A stretch of 41,281 bases of DNA from Prevotella sp. UBA3294 (GTDB taxonomy: Bacteria > Bacteroidota > Bacteroidia > Bacteroidales > Bacteroidaceae): assembly GCA_002361535.1 (NCBI GenBank), contig DETG01000124.1:1-41281 (forward strand), in the 5' to 3' direction. The notes below the pieces were generated by a model. The model worked only from the letters and a program-made list of their open reading frames with translations. It searched no databases and was not told where the DNA came from. Within the stretch, counting starts at the first letter, position 1. Every line of letters starts with the position of its first letter. Both the position numbers and the translations under genes were made by a program. Positions 32,994 to 41,281 of this stretch are shown here, in pieces.

Positions 32994-34865
32994 ATGATGA
33001 GAGAAAAAATAGGGAATCGTTGCAGATGGTGGATGGCAGGGCTGTGCCTCTGCTTGGTTATGGGGGTATCCTCCTGTGTCCCTGCTATGGCTCCTGCGCT
33101 GATAGGAGGACTGAGTGGCGGGATGGCTGCTATCCAAAGAGATGCCAACGCCAGAAAGACCTATAAGAAGGCTGCCAAGAAAGAGCGGAAACTGACTCAG
33201 AACCAGGCGCCCTTGTCTTATAATGATTCCCAACGGCTGAAATACTTCTACCTGGAGGCCTTGAATTTACAGGAACAGGGTAAATACGATGCAGCCTTTG
33301 ATCTCCTTAAACATTGTGAAACCATCAATCCCCATGCCGCAGAGGTGTACTATGCTGAAGCTGCCTATTATGTGGAACTCAAAAACGACTCCATGGCATT
33401 GGTATGTATGCAGAAAGCGGCAGACTTGAATCCTGAAAATGATACTTATTTGGAGCGGTTGGCTATGACCCATATCAACATGCGACAGTTCGATGAAGCG
33501 GTGGCAGATTACGAACGGTTGTATGCGAATAACAAAGACCGCTCTGATGTGCTAAATATTCTCTTGCAGCTATACAATCAGAAAAAAGATTTCGCACAAA
33601 TGCTCGCAACCCTCGACCGTATCGAGGCAGCGGAGGGAAATAGTGAACAGTTAGCTCTTTCGAGAATGCGTGTCTTTGCCATCCAAGGTGAGAAGGAGAA
33701 GGAATACCAGGTACTGAAAGGTCTTTCCGACAGTCATCCCAATGATATGAACTACCTTGTGATGATGGGTAACTGGCTGTTGCAGAACGGGCAGGATCAT
33801 GAGGCTTTGGAACAATATCGAAAGGTGCTGGCGGAGGAACCTGAGCATGTGGGAGCAAGAATGTCGATGCTTGACTACTACCGTACAACGGGTGCCGACT
33901 CATTGGCTAAGGCCCTGCAAGAGGAAATGCTGGTGAGCCAGAATGTCAGTACGGATGACAAGGTTACCCTGATGCGGCAGGTGGTGGCTGACAACGAACA
34001 GATGGGAGGTGACAGCACGAAGGTGATGGCACTCTTTCAGAAGATGCTGGCCGTGCCACAGAAAAACGCTGATATCTACGAGCTCTATGTGGCTTATATG
34101 AAGCTGAAGGAGATGCCGCAAGATAGTATGAACGTTGTGCTGAGGAAGGCCTTGGAGGTGGCTCCTGACAATGTGGGCGTGCGACTCCAGCTGGTGCAGG
34201 CGGAATGGACAGCCAAGAATTATGATGAGGTGATAGCCCTTTGTGAACCAGCCACGGAGTATAACCCCGACGAGATGGCTTTCTACTATTTCCTGGCTTT
34301 GGCACATTTCCAGAAAGATGACCATGACAAGACCTTGAGTGCCCTCCGTCAGGGACTGGCTCAGGTGGATGAGGAGAGCAATAAGGACATTGTTTCCGAC
34401 TTCTATGCCATCATGGGACAGATTCTTTACCAAAAGGGAAAGGCTGAAGAGGCTTTTGCTGCTTATGACAGCTGTCTGCAGTGGAAAGAGGATAATATTG
34501 AGACGTTGAATAACTATGCCTATTATCTGAGTGAACGCGGAGAGCAACTGCAGAAGGCCGAGCGGATGAGCCTGAAGACCATTAAAGCAGAGCCGACCAA
34601 CAGCACTTTCCTCGATACCTATGCTTGGATCCTCTTCATGCAGGAACGCTATCAAGAGGCAAGGATCTATATCGACCAGGCTTTGCAGAACGACTCTGTG
34701 CCCAGTGCTGTTGTTGTTGAACATGCTGGGGATATCTATGCCATGAACCAAGAGATAGAAAAGGCTGTGGCGTTTTGGCAGTTGTCAAAAGATAGTGGAA
34801 ACGACAGTAAAGTGCTGATCCGGAAAATCCGGCAGCGGAAATATATCAAGGAAAAGAAAAAATGA
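32994..34865 (+). CDS. tetratricopeptide-repeat lipoprotein
   Basis: A 623-aa protein with a lipoprotein signal peptide (CRWWMAGLCLCLVMG then VSSC). The lack of acidic residues after the lipid Cys suggests the inner leaflet of the outer membrane rather than the surface. From about residue 80 onward it is a run of helical hairpins with TPR spacing, e.g. AFDLLKHCETINPHAAEVYY, ALVCMQKAADLNPENDTYL and AVADYERLYANNKDRSDVL, probably 12-15 repeats. TPR proteins scaffold complexes; the partner is unknown. The adjacent ATGs at 32994 and 32997 follow GGAG at 32987; an in-frame TTG at 32985 is less likely. Its stop overlaps the next start (ATGA). Confidence 0.88.
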   Translation: MMREKIGNRCRWWMAGLCLCLVMGVSSCVPAMAPALIGGLSGGMAAIQRDANARKTYKKAAKKERKLTQNQAPLSYNDSQRLKYFYLEALNLQEQGKYDAAFDLLKHCETINPHAAEVYYAEAAYYVELKNDSMALVCMQKAADLNPENDTYLERLAMTHINMRQFDEAVADYERLYANNKDRSDVLNILLQLYNQKKDFAQMLATLDRIEAAEGNSEQLALSRMRVFAIQGEKEKEYQVLKGLSDSHPNDMNYLVMMGNWLLQNGQDHEALEQYRKVLAEEPEHVGARMSMLDYYRTTGADSLAKALQEEMLVSQNVSTDDKVTLMRQVVADNEQMGGDSTKVMALFQKMLAVPQKNADIYELYVAYMKLKEMPQDSMNVVLRKALEVAPDNVGVRLQLVQAEWTAKNYDEVIALCEPATEYNPDEMAFYYFLALAHFQKDDHDKTLSALRQGLAQVDEESNKDIVSDFYAIMGQILYQKGKAEEAFAAYDSCLQWKEDNIETLNNYAYYLSERGEQLQKAERMSLKTIKAEPTNSTFLDTYAWILFMQERYQEARIYIDQALQNDSVPSAVVVEHAGDIYAMNQEIEKAVAFWQLSKDSGNDSKVLIRKIRQRKYIKEKKK

Positions 34866-35818
34866 ATCTAAAAGACAAGGATATGAGAAATCGGGTGAGC
34901 CAACGGATAAAAATGACGGCCATGTTCTTGATGGGCATATTGGTTATCTCATCGTGTGGGTCCAAGAAATCTTTGGTAAAGGATGATGGTAGCGCAAAAC
35001 CTGCTGCCACCGCCCCTTCAGGACAAGTGAAGCCTCAGACGGATACGAGGCAACTGGAGGACCTGAAGAAGAAACAGTTCGCGGAGAAAGTGCTCGACCA
35101 TGCTGTCTATGTGGATAACATCACTTCGAAAATTGATTTCACGATCAATACCGGCAGTAAGGAAATCAGTGTGAGCGGAAAAATCCAGATGCGGCGCGAT
35201 GATGTCATCCGCATCCAGCTCTCGGTGCCTATCCTGGGCATGGAGGCAGGACGACTGGAGTTCACCAAGGACTATGTGATGATTGTCGATCGTATCCATG
35301 CGGAATATGTGAAGGGGGATTATAATAAAGTGGATTTCCTGAAAAACAACGGACTGGATTTCTATGCCCTCCAGGCACTGTTCTGGAACCAACTCTATAT
35401 GCCGGGAGAACAGAAGGTGACGAAGAAACTGCTTTCTGGATTCGTGGTTGACTTGAAAGAGAAACAGCAGAACTCTACTTTGTCACTGAAACGCGATAAC
35501 ATGTCGTATGTGTGGCAAACGGAGAATGCAACAGGTTTGATTAAGCAGGTGGATGTGCAATACAGCAGTAAACAGAGCGGCTCCACGAAGCTGAAGTGTA
35601 CTTACGACGACTTCCGCTCTTTGGGCGTAAAACAGTATCCGGCTGACATTACCTTGGACATGAATACGTCAGCCACCCAGAAGGCTCGCCGTGTAACGGT
35701 GAATATTCGCATGAAAGGACTGAATACCGATAGTAAATGGGATGCACGCACCACCTTATCAAAAAAATACACGGAAGTAAGTGTGGATGATGTCCTGAAA
35801 AAACTGATGAGCTTCTAA
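34862..35818 (+). CDS. DUF4292-like lipoprotein (possible LolB-like fold)
   Basis: A 318-aa lipoprotein with a signal segment ending in VISSC. It begins inside the last codons of the TPR gene and its stop is directly followed by the EnvC-like ATG, so the three are translationally coupled. It matches the DUF4292 type of Bacteroidota: a beta-rich domain with IDFTINTGSKEISVSGKIQMRRDDVIRIQLSVPILGMEAGRLEF, then VMIVDRIHAEYVKGDYNKV and later beta strands. This arrangement resembles the LolA/LolB fold that binds lipoprotein acyl chains, but that is inference. A more upstream ATG is used because of the ATGA overlap; MRNRVSQRIKMT inside could be the true start. Confidence 0.82.
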   Translation: MNLKDKDMRNRVSQRIKMTAMFLMGILVISSCGSKKSLVKDDGSAKPAATAPSGQVKPQTDTRQLEDLKKKQFAEKVLDHAVYVDNITSKIDFTINTGSKEISVSGKIQMRRDDVIRIQLSVPILGMEAGRLEFTKDYVMIVDRIHAEYVKGDYNKVDFLKNNGLDFYALQALFWNQLYMPGEQKVTKKLLSGFVVDLKEKQQNSTLSLKRDNMSYVWQTENATGLIKQVDVQYSSKQSGSTKLKCTYDDFRSLGVKQYPADITLDMNTSATQKARRVTVNIRMKGLNTDSKWDARTTLSKKYTEVSVDDVLKKLMSF

Positions 35819-37471
35819 ATGAGAAAATTCATAACCATATTCCTACTATTGATGGTTGTTGGGACTCCTTTGGCACAGACAAGGAGATCTCAGCAGAAGA
35901 CGACGGCTGCAAAGAAGACTGTGGTGCAGAAGAAGTCTGTTACAACGAAACGTTCCACCCAGAAAACTCCTGCAAAGAAGACAACCACTCGGCAGAAAGG
36001 AAAGACGACGAAAGGCAAACAGCCTGTCTATACCAACGATGAGATCAAAGGACTGCAAAGTCAGCGGGCACAGATCCAGAAGAAGATTAAAGAGCAGGAA
36101 AAACTCTTACAGGCCAACCGTGCTGATGTGAAGGAAAGACTGAATAATCTCTATGTGATCAACAGTGAGATAGAACAGCACCAGAAGTCTATTGAGGGAA
36201 TCCAGCAGGATATCACCCATATTGAGGGGAATATCGAACTGCTGAAAACACAGCTCGCTACATTGGAGAAGCAACTGGATGAGCGGAAGGCCAGATACGT
36301 GAAATCGTTACGCTATATGTCGCGCCACCGCTCCATTCAAGAGCAGTTGATGTTCATCTTCTCCGCACAGAACCTGGCACAGATGTACCGCCGAATGCGC
36401 TTTGTTCGCCGCTATGCTGCCTACCAGCGGGCTCAGGGCGAGCAGCTGAAGGCTAAACAACAGCAGATTGCGGAAAAGCAGGATGAGTTGAAGAGAGTCA
36501 GGGGAGAAAAGAACAACTTATTATATAAAGGTAAGAAGGAACAGGCGGCACTTCAGGGGAAGCAGGAAGAACAGCAAAAGGTCGTCTCCAGCCTGCAACG
36601 ACAGCAGAAGGCTATTCAGGGTATTATTGATGAACAGCGAAAAAAGGACCACGAACTGAACGCGCAAATTGACCGTCTGGTAGCAGAGGAAGTGGCAAAG
36701 GCACGTATCCGTGCTGCTGAGGAGGCTCGCAGAAAGGCGGAAGAGCTGGCTGCTGCCAAGAAAAAACGTGAAGAGCAGCTGGCCAAGAAGAAAGCCGAAG
36801 CAGAGAAGGCCGCCCGGGAGAATGAACGCCGTATCGCTGAAGCAAAGGCACGTGAGGAAAAGGCCCGCGAGGAAGCACGTGCTGCTGCCAGGAAAAAGAA
36901 CCAAGCTGCCAAAGAACGGGCTGAGGCCAAAGCCCGTGAGGCTCAAGCCGACCGAGAGGCTGCCGAGCGCAAGGCCGTGGTAGATAGCCGCCGTCATGAG
37001 CGTGAGGTGGAAGCGGCAAAAAGAGAAACTGCTGCCGCTTCGTCAATGAATAGCGAGGACAGGAAGCTCAGCAGTACATTCGAAGGGAATAAAGGTCGTC
37101 TGCCCAGACCGGTATCGGGACGCATTGTCCGTCATTACGGTCAGAACAACGTTGACGGTCTGAAGGGTGTCCACCTTGATAATAAAGGCGTGAATATCTT
37201 GGCTTCATCTGGTGCACCGGTATGTGCGGTGTTCAATGGTGAAGTGAGTGCTGTATATAATTTTGGCGGAAGCTTCTTGGTGATGGTTCGCCATGGTGGC
37301 TATATCACCGTATATTGTAACCTCCGTTCGGTCAGTGTTAGCAAAGGACAGCGTGTGAGCACGCGTCAGACCATAGGCAGTGTGGGCTCCGACGGTGTCA
37401 TGCAGTTTCAACTACGCAGGATGCGCGGTGGTTCAGCGGAAACGTTGAATCCAGAGGTGTGGATCAGGTAA
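35819..37471 (+). CDS. EnvC-like murein hydrolase activator with degenerate M23 domain
   Basis: A 550-aa secreted protein. Residues 1-19 are a signal peptide, followed by a Lys/Thr-rich linker (about 20-65) and two long coiled-coil regions (about 70-160 and 200-410, the second strongly Ala/Glu/Lys/Arg). The C-terminal about 120 residues are a LytM/M23-like domain. The zinc motifs are degenerate: HLDNKGVNI replaces GxHxGxD and MQFQLRR replaces HLHF, so it should lack peptidase activity. This matches EnvC, which uses a degenerate LytM domain to activate amidases at the septum. No amidase is encoded nearby. Confidence 0.9.
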   Translation: MRKFITIFLLLMVVGTPLAQTRRSQQKTTAAKKTVVQKKSVTTKRSTQKTPAKKTTTRQKGKTTKGKQPVYTNDEIKGLQSQRAQIQKKIKEQEKLLQANRADVKERLNNLYVINSEIEQHQKSIEGIQQDITHIEGNIELLKTQLATLEKQLDERKARYVKSLRYMSRHRSIQEQLMFIFSAQNLAQMYRRMRFVRRYAAYQRAQGEQLKAKQQQIAEKQDELKRVRGEKNNLLYKGKKEQAALQGKQEEQQKVVSSLQRQQKAIQGIIDEQRKKDHELNAQIDRLVAEEVAKARIRAAEEARRKAEELAAAKKKREEQLAKKKAEAEKAARENERRIAEAKAREEKAREEARAAARKKNQAAKERAEAKAREAQADREAAERKAVVDSRRHEREVEAAKRETAAASSMNSEDRKLSSTFEGNKGRLPRPVSGRIVRHYGQNNVDGLKGVHLDNKGVNILASSGAPVCAVFNGEVSAVYNFGGSFLVMVRHGGYITVYCNLRSVSVSKGQRVSTRQTIGSVGSDGVMQFQLRRMRGGSAETLNPEVWIR

Positions 37472-37479
37472 GCGACTCC

Positions 37480-38547
37480 TTATATTTCTTCTCCGTCTAA
37501 TAAACGGATGTAGGTAACGATGGCGTGTTCGATTTCTGAGATCTTGATGAACTCATCTGCAGAATGGGATCGTGAACTCTCGCCTGGTCCTAATTTCAAT
37601 GAGGGGAAACGCATGAGTGCCTGATCTGAGAGGGTGGGAGAGCCAAAAGGCTTCATACCCATGGCGATACATCTTTGTACCAAGGGGTGCTGCGGATCGA
37701 TCCTCGAAGAGTGGAGATGGAAGGATCGTGCTGTCACCTCACTTTTGAGATGTTTCCGGATATACTCAAAGACATATTCGTTCTCATAGAATTCATTCGT
37801 TCGCACATCCACCACCATATCACAGTGGTCGGGAATGACGTTATGTTGTGTGCCGGCGTGAATCACCGTGACATTCATCTGTGTGTCACCCAGAAACTCA
37901 CTGGTTCTCTTGAATTTGTGCTGACGAAGCCATACCAGGTCATCGAGGGCTTCATAGATCGCGTTTACGCCCTCATTGCGGGCGGCATGACCTGATTTGC
38001 CTTTAGCCTTGACGTCCAATACCATCAATCCTTTCTCAGCAATAGCTGGCTGCATGCCAGTGGGCTCTCCCACGATGGCTACATCTATCTTCGGCAACAG
38101 GGGGAGGGCACGGCGGATACCGTTCACTCCCGAAACCTCTTCTTCTGCTGAGGCCAAATAGATGACATTGTATTTCTGCGCTTTCTTTGTCAGGTGACGG
38201 AACACCTGAAGTAAGGAAACGAGTCCGCCACCGCAATCGTTACTCCCCAAGCCGTAGAGGATGTCACCTTCCTGTGTTGGCTGGAAAGGATTCCTTGTCC
38301 ATGAGTCAACGGCTCTCACGGTGTCGATATGGGCGTTCAGAAGCAGTGTGGCACGTTTCTCGTCATAACAAGGATCGAGGATCCATATATTGTTGGCTTC
38401 TCTCCTATATTCGTAACCATAGTCGTGGATGACTTGTGCCAGGATGTCGGCTGCCTTTTGCTCATCGCGGCTGACACTGGGTGTGGCGATCAGCTGTTTC
38501 AGCAGGTCAACCGCTTCTTGTGTGTAGGTATGTGTCGTCTCTGTCAT
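37480..38547 (-). CDS. M20-family deacylase, ArgE/DapE type
   Basis: A 355-aa cytosolic zinc-dependent amidohydrolase. AHIDTVRA and LGSNDCGGGL hold the first metal ligands, SAEEEVSG the catalytic Glu, and VGEPTG another ligand; the lid domain starts near KGKSGHAA. SRSHSADEFI near the C-terminus supplies the last His. The substrate class is N-acylated amino acids. In Bacteroidota the closest role is the arginine-pathway deacylase on N-acetyl- or N-succinyl-citrulline/ornithine, so ArgE-like is likely, but no arginine genes are nearby. I start at 38547 because a TAnnTTTG box lies 22 bp upstream; an ATG at 38601 is upstream of the predicted transcript start. Confidence 0.88.
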   Translation of the reverse strand: MTETTHTYTQEAVDLLKQLIATPSVSRDEQKAADILAQVIHDYGYEYRREANNIWILDPCYDEKRATLLLNAHIDTVRAVDSWTRNPFQPTQEGDILYGLGSNDCGGGLVSLLQVFRHLTKKAQKYNVIYLASAEEEVSGVNGIRRALPLLPKIDVAIVGEPTGMQPAIAEKGLMVLDVKAKGKSGHAARNEGVNAIYEALDDLVWLRQHKFKRTSEFLGDTQMNVTVIHAGTQHNVIPDHCDMVVDVRTNEFYENEYVFEYIRKHLKSEVTARSFHLHSSRIDPQHPLVQRCIAMGMKPFGSPTLSDQALMRFPSLKLGPGESSRSHSADEFIKISEIEHAIVTYIRLLDGEEI

Positions 38548-38568
38548 TGTTCTTCTTTGTTTGTGTTG

Positions 38569-38576
38569 CAAAATTA
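38569..38576 (-). promoter_or_regulatory. -7 element of the M20 deacylase gene
   Basis: TAATTTTG on the minus strand matches TAnnTTTG, 22 bp upstream of the chosen ATG. No clear -33 box. Confidence 0.5.
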
Positions 38577-38683
38577 CGAATTTATTCGCTGAAAACGTCA
38601 TCCTGCAGCAAAAAGTTGTTGTGATGATAGGAAGAAAAAAGCATAATTCTTACTGTTTTCTTCGTTAGTTCGGAAAAAAGATG

Positions 38684-38691
38684 TATCTTTG
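38684..38691 (+). promoter_or_regulatory. -7 element of the acyl-CoA ligase gene
   Basis: TATCTTTG matches TAnnTTTG, 23 bp before the ATG; TTCG, one mismatch to TTTG, lies 19 nt upstream at 38661-38664. Confidence 0.65.
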
Positions 38692-38714
38692 CATAAGTTA
38701 ATAAATCGAAGCCT

Positions 38715-40523
38715 ATGCAGAATAACTGTCACCTTTCGGTGCTCATTCATGAGCAGGCGAAAAAATATGGAGAGAAAACAGTTCTGAACTATCGTGAGTT
38801 TGGAAGTCTGAAATGGCAGACCGTCTCTTGGAATCAGTTCTCGGAACGGGTCAAGCAGGTAAGCAACGCTTTGCTGAACTTGGGCGTTCGTGTTCAAGAG
38901 AATGTGGGTGTTTTCTCGCAGAATACTGTGCAGTATCTCTATACCGACTTCGGTGCCTTTGGTATCCGTGCCGTAAGTGTCCCCCTCTATGCTACCAGCA
39001 GTGAGCAGCAGATACAGCATATCGTGGGTGATGCTGAGATCCGTTTCTTGTTCGTGGGCGAACAGGAGCAATACGACAAAGCGCATCGCGTGCTCCCCTT
39101 GTGTCCCACTTTAGAGAAAATCATTATCTTCGACCGCTCTGTGCGTATTGCAAAGAGTGATCCCAGTTCCATCTATTTTGATGACTTCATGCGTCTGGGT
39201 GAGGGCTTCCCGCGTCAGACGGAGGTGGAGATGCTGTGGAAACAAGCCAACTGGGAGGATCTGGCAAATATCCTCTATACCAGTGGCACGACAGGTGAGT
39301 CGAAAGGAGTGATGCTCACTTATGGACAGTACCATGCTGCTTTTGAGGCCAATGATAAATGTGTGCCGGTGGGAGAGACTGACCGTGTGATGAACTTCCT
39401 GCCTATCACCCATATCTTTGAGCGCGGATGGCTGATCCTTTGCCTTACCGAAGGTGCAGAGATCATCGTCAACACTTACCCCAAGGAAATCCAGCAGTCG
39501 ATGCGTGAGATGCATCCCACCTGTATGAGTGCCGTGCCGCGTTTCTGGGAGAAGGTATATATCGGAGTGAATGATAAGATCGAGAAGGCTGGAGCCGTGC
39601 AGCGCCGTCTGTTCAAGCGTGCACTGACTGTGGGCAGGAAATACCATTCTGAATATCTCAGCAAGGGAAAGCGCCCGCCGCTGCCACTCAAGTTGGAATA
39701 TGAGACTTATGACAAGACGCTGTTCTCTCTTGTCCGTAAGCAGTTAGGACTGGAGAACGGAAACTTTTTCCCTACGGCAGGATCGTATGTCTCGTCAGAG
39801 GTTGAGGAGTTTACGCATTCTGTAGGCATCTGCATGATTGTGGGTTATGGCCTGACGGAGAGTCTTGCCACCGTGTCGTGCGACCATAAGGGTGAGCCAT
39901 ATACCATCGGTAGCGTGGGACGGCCCATCGAGGGTATCGAGATCCGTATTGGTGAGAACGATGAGATTTTACTGAAGGGTCCCACCATCACCAAGGGATA
40001 CTACAAACGTGATGGCTTGAATGAGCAGAGTTTCACGGAGGACGGCTTCTTCAAGACCGGCGATGCCGGCTATCTCAGGAACGGTGAGCTCTTCTTGAAG
40101 GAACGTATCAAAGAACTTTTCAAGACAAGTAATGGTAAGTATATCGCTCCGCAGATGATTGAGTCGCGCCTGTTGGTGGATAAGTTCATTGAGCAGTTGG
40201 CTGTGATTGCCGATCAGCGCAAGTTCGTGTCAGCACTGATCGTTCCGGCTTTCGGTGAACTGGAGGAGTACGCCAAGGAGCAGGGCATTGCCTATCATAC
40301 CAAGGAAGACCTGTGTAAGAATCCGCAGATCATCCAGATGCTCACAGAGCGTATAGAGACCCTCCAACAGCAATTGGCCAATTACGAGAAGATCAAACGC
40401 TTCATCCTCCTGCCCAAGCCTTTCACCATGGAGTCGGGTGAGCTCACGAACACGTTGAAAATCAAACGTGCCGTGCTGAACAAGAACTATGCCGAGCAAA
40501 TCGAAGAAATGTATAAAGAATAG
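38715..40523 (+). CDS. long-chain fatty acid--CoA ligase (AMP-forming)
   Basis: A 602-aa adenylate-forming enzyme that activates fatty acids to acyl-CoA through an acyl-AMP intermediate. The phosphate loop YTSGTTGESKGVM is at 188-200. FLPITHIFERGW, VGYGLTESLATVS and KTGDAGYL are the conserved A-domain motifs, and LKERIKELFKTSNGKYIAPQMIE is the hinge with the C-terminal Lys region. The layout matches the FAA1/FadD15-type ligases. No membrane segment is seen. It is immediately followed by prfB (stop TAG then ATG). Confidence 0.95.
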   Translation: MQNNCHLSVLIHEQAKKYGEKTVLNYREFGSLKWQTVSWNQFSERVKQVSNALLNLGVRVQENVGVFSQNTVQYLYTDFGAFGIRAVSVPLYATSSEQQIQHIVGDAEIRFLFVGEQEQYDKAHRVLPLCPTLEKIIIFDRSVRIAKSDPSSIYFDDFMRLGEGFPRQTEVEMLWKQANWEDLANILYTSGTTGESKGVMLTYGQYHAAFEANDKCVPVGETDRVMNFLPITHIFERGWLILCLTEGAEIIVNTYPKEIQQSMREMHPTCMSAVPRFWEKVYIGVNDKIEKAGAVQRRLFKRALTVGRKYHSEYLSKGKRPPLPLKLEYETYDKTLFSLVRKQLGLENGNFFPTAGSYVSSEVEEFTHSVGICMIVGYGLTESLATVSCDHKGEPYTIGSVGRPIEGIEIRIGENDEILLKGPTITKGYYKRDGLNEQSFTEDGFFKTGDAGYLRNGELFLKERIKELFKTSNGKYIAPQMIESRLLVDKFIEQLAVIADQRKFVSALIVPAFGELEEYAKEQGIAYHTKEDLCKNPQIIQMLTERIETLQQQLANYEKIKRFILLPKPFTMESGELTNTLKIKRAVLNKNYAEQIEEMYKE

Positions 40524-41281
40524 ATGATAACACAAGATCAGTTGAAGGATGTCTTGGATCGTGCCGACAAACTGAAGCACTATCTGAAGATTGACGAGAA
40601 ACAATTGGAATACGAGGAGGAGGATCTGCGGACACAAGCCCCCGATTTCTGGGAAGATCCCAAACGGGCGCAGGTGCAGATGAAGAAAGTGAAAGACATC
40701 AAGCGATGGCTTGATGGCTACAAGGAGGTGCGTACCTTGGCAGATGAGTTACAGCTGGCCTTTGATTTCTATCATGACGAGATGGTATCTGAGGAGGAGA
40801 TCGATGATGACTATGCCAAGGCCATTGCCGCCATCGAGGATCTGGAACTGAAAAACATGCTCCGGCAAAAGGAGGATCCGATGGATTGTGTGATGAAGAT
40901 CAACTCTGGAGCAGGTGGAACAGAGAGTCAGGACTGGGCATCGATGTTGATGCGTATGTATATGCGCTGGGCCGAGGCTCATGGCCATAAGGTGACTGTC
41001 AGTAACTTGCAGGATGGCGATGAGGCAGGTATCAAGAGCGTGACCATGGAGATTGAAGGAGGCGAGTATGCTTATGGCTATCTGAAGAGCGAGAATGGTG
41101 TGCATCGCTTGGTGCGTGTGTCGCCTTTCAATGCCCAGGGTAAGCGCATGACGAGCTTCGCCTCTGTCTTTGTGAGTCCGCTCGTTGACGATACCATTGA
41201 AGTGTATGTCGATCCGGCGAAGCTCTCCTGGGATACCTTCCGCAGTTCTGGTGCCGGTGGACAGAATGTGAACAAGGTGGA
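40524..41281 (+). CDS. prfB: peptide chain release factor 2, N-terminal part
   Basis: A 252-codon fragment running off the right edge. It has the helical domain 1, the stop-codon recognition motif SPF (in LVRVSPFNAQGKRMTSFAS, reading UAA/UGA), and the start of the peptidyl-tRNA hydrolysis motif GAGGQNVNKV. It aligns with E. coli RF2 from its first residues. It lacks the programmed +1 frameshift site: no in-frame stop occurs in the first about 30 codons, where RF2 genes usually have CTTTGAC. It is directly after the acyl-CoA ligase stop codon. Confidence 0.96.
   Translation, partial: MITQDQLKDVLDRADKLKHYLKIDEKQLEYEEEDLRTQAPDFWEDPKRAQVQMKKVKDIKRWLDGYKEVRTLADELQLAFDFYHDEMVSEEEIDDDYAKAIAAIEDLELKNMLRQKEDPMDCVMKINSGAGGTESQDWASMLMRMYMRWAEAHGHKVTVSNLQDGDEAGIKSVTMEIEGGEYAYGYLKSENGVHRLVRVSPFNAQGKRMTSFASVFVSPLVDDTIEVYVDPAKLSWDTFRSSGAGGQNVNKV

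Overview
The window comes from a member of the Bacteroidota, most likely a Prevotella-like (Prevotellaceae) bacterium. Evidence: the dcw cell-division cluster has the Bacteroidota order and Bacteroidota-type protein variants (MraY with a large insert, FtsI with a C-terminal PASTA-like domain, FtsA with a charged linker). Promoters fit the Bacteroidota TTTG / TAnnTTTG consensus. Two lipoproteins carry an acidic stretch after the lipid-modified Cys. GlsA/GlsB-type glycine-lipid acyltransferases are present, as is the dut / TPR lipoprotein / DUF4292-like / EnvC-like block.

Layout. 1-179 (-) is the start of gpmI. 503-6740 (+) holds a secreted CE15 glucuronoyl esterase, then a split transketolase (two subunits), a GlpK-like FGGY kinase with an altered substrate pocket, and an L-fucose-isomerase-like isomerase. 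The isomerase, kinase and two-subunit transketolase match the D-apiose (ApsI-ApsK-AptAB) scheme, and I propose that as the best current hypothesis for this plant-sugar operon. 6741-7448 is a convergent gene-free block filled with 22-bp-period repeats. 7449-8393 (-) is an orphan lipoprotein. 8580-24586 (-) is an unbroken dcw cluster, transcribed mraZ, rsmH, ftsL, ftsI, murE, mraY, murD, ftsW, murG, murC, ftsQ, ftsA, ftsZ, ending in a strong terminator; murF and ddl are absent. 24587-25181 is the divergent spacer holding candidate MraZ operator repeats and a second 22-bp-period array. 25182-28545 (+) holds glsA, glsB and an AldA-type aldehyde dehydrogenase. 28647-29981 (+) is a surface serpin lipoprotein. 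29993-32284 (-) is a patatin-like phospholipase and a dGTPase. 32532-37471 (+) is dut, a TPR lipoprotein, a DUF4292-like lipoprotein and an EnvC-like protein. 37480-38547 (-) is an M20 deacylase. 38715-41281 (+) is a long-chain acyl-CoA ligase and a truncated prfB.

How it fits together. The dcw genes supply lipid II synthesis (MurC, MurD, MurE, MraY, MurG) and the divisome (FtsL, FtsQ, FtsI, FtsW, FtsA, FtsZ), probably under MraZ control. The 503-6740 genes look like plant cell-wall uronate-ester cleavage next to a branched- or unusual-pentose pathway.

The most unusual structure is non-coding. Two separate intergenic regions (6992-7340 and 24881-24990) are built from degenerate units with a strict 22-bp period, most carrying a small dyad. 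The sequences differ between arrays but the period is the same. Simple-sequence tracts also recur between co-transcribed genes (2636-2766, 3687-3785, 18886-18945) and inside two coding regions (kinase 3979-4030, ftsL about 22955-23040). No tRNA, rRNA, CRISPR array or insertion sequence was recognised.
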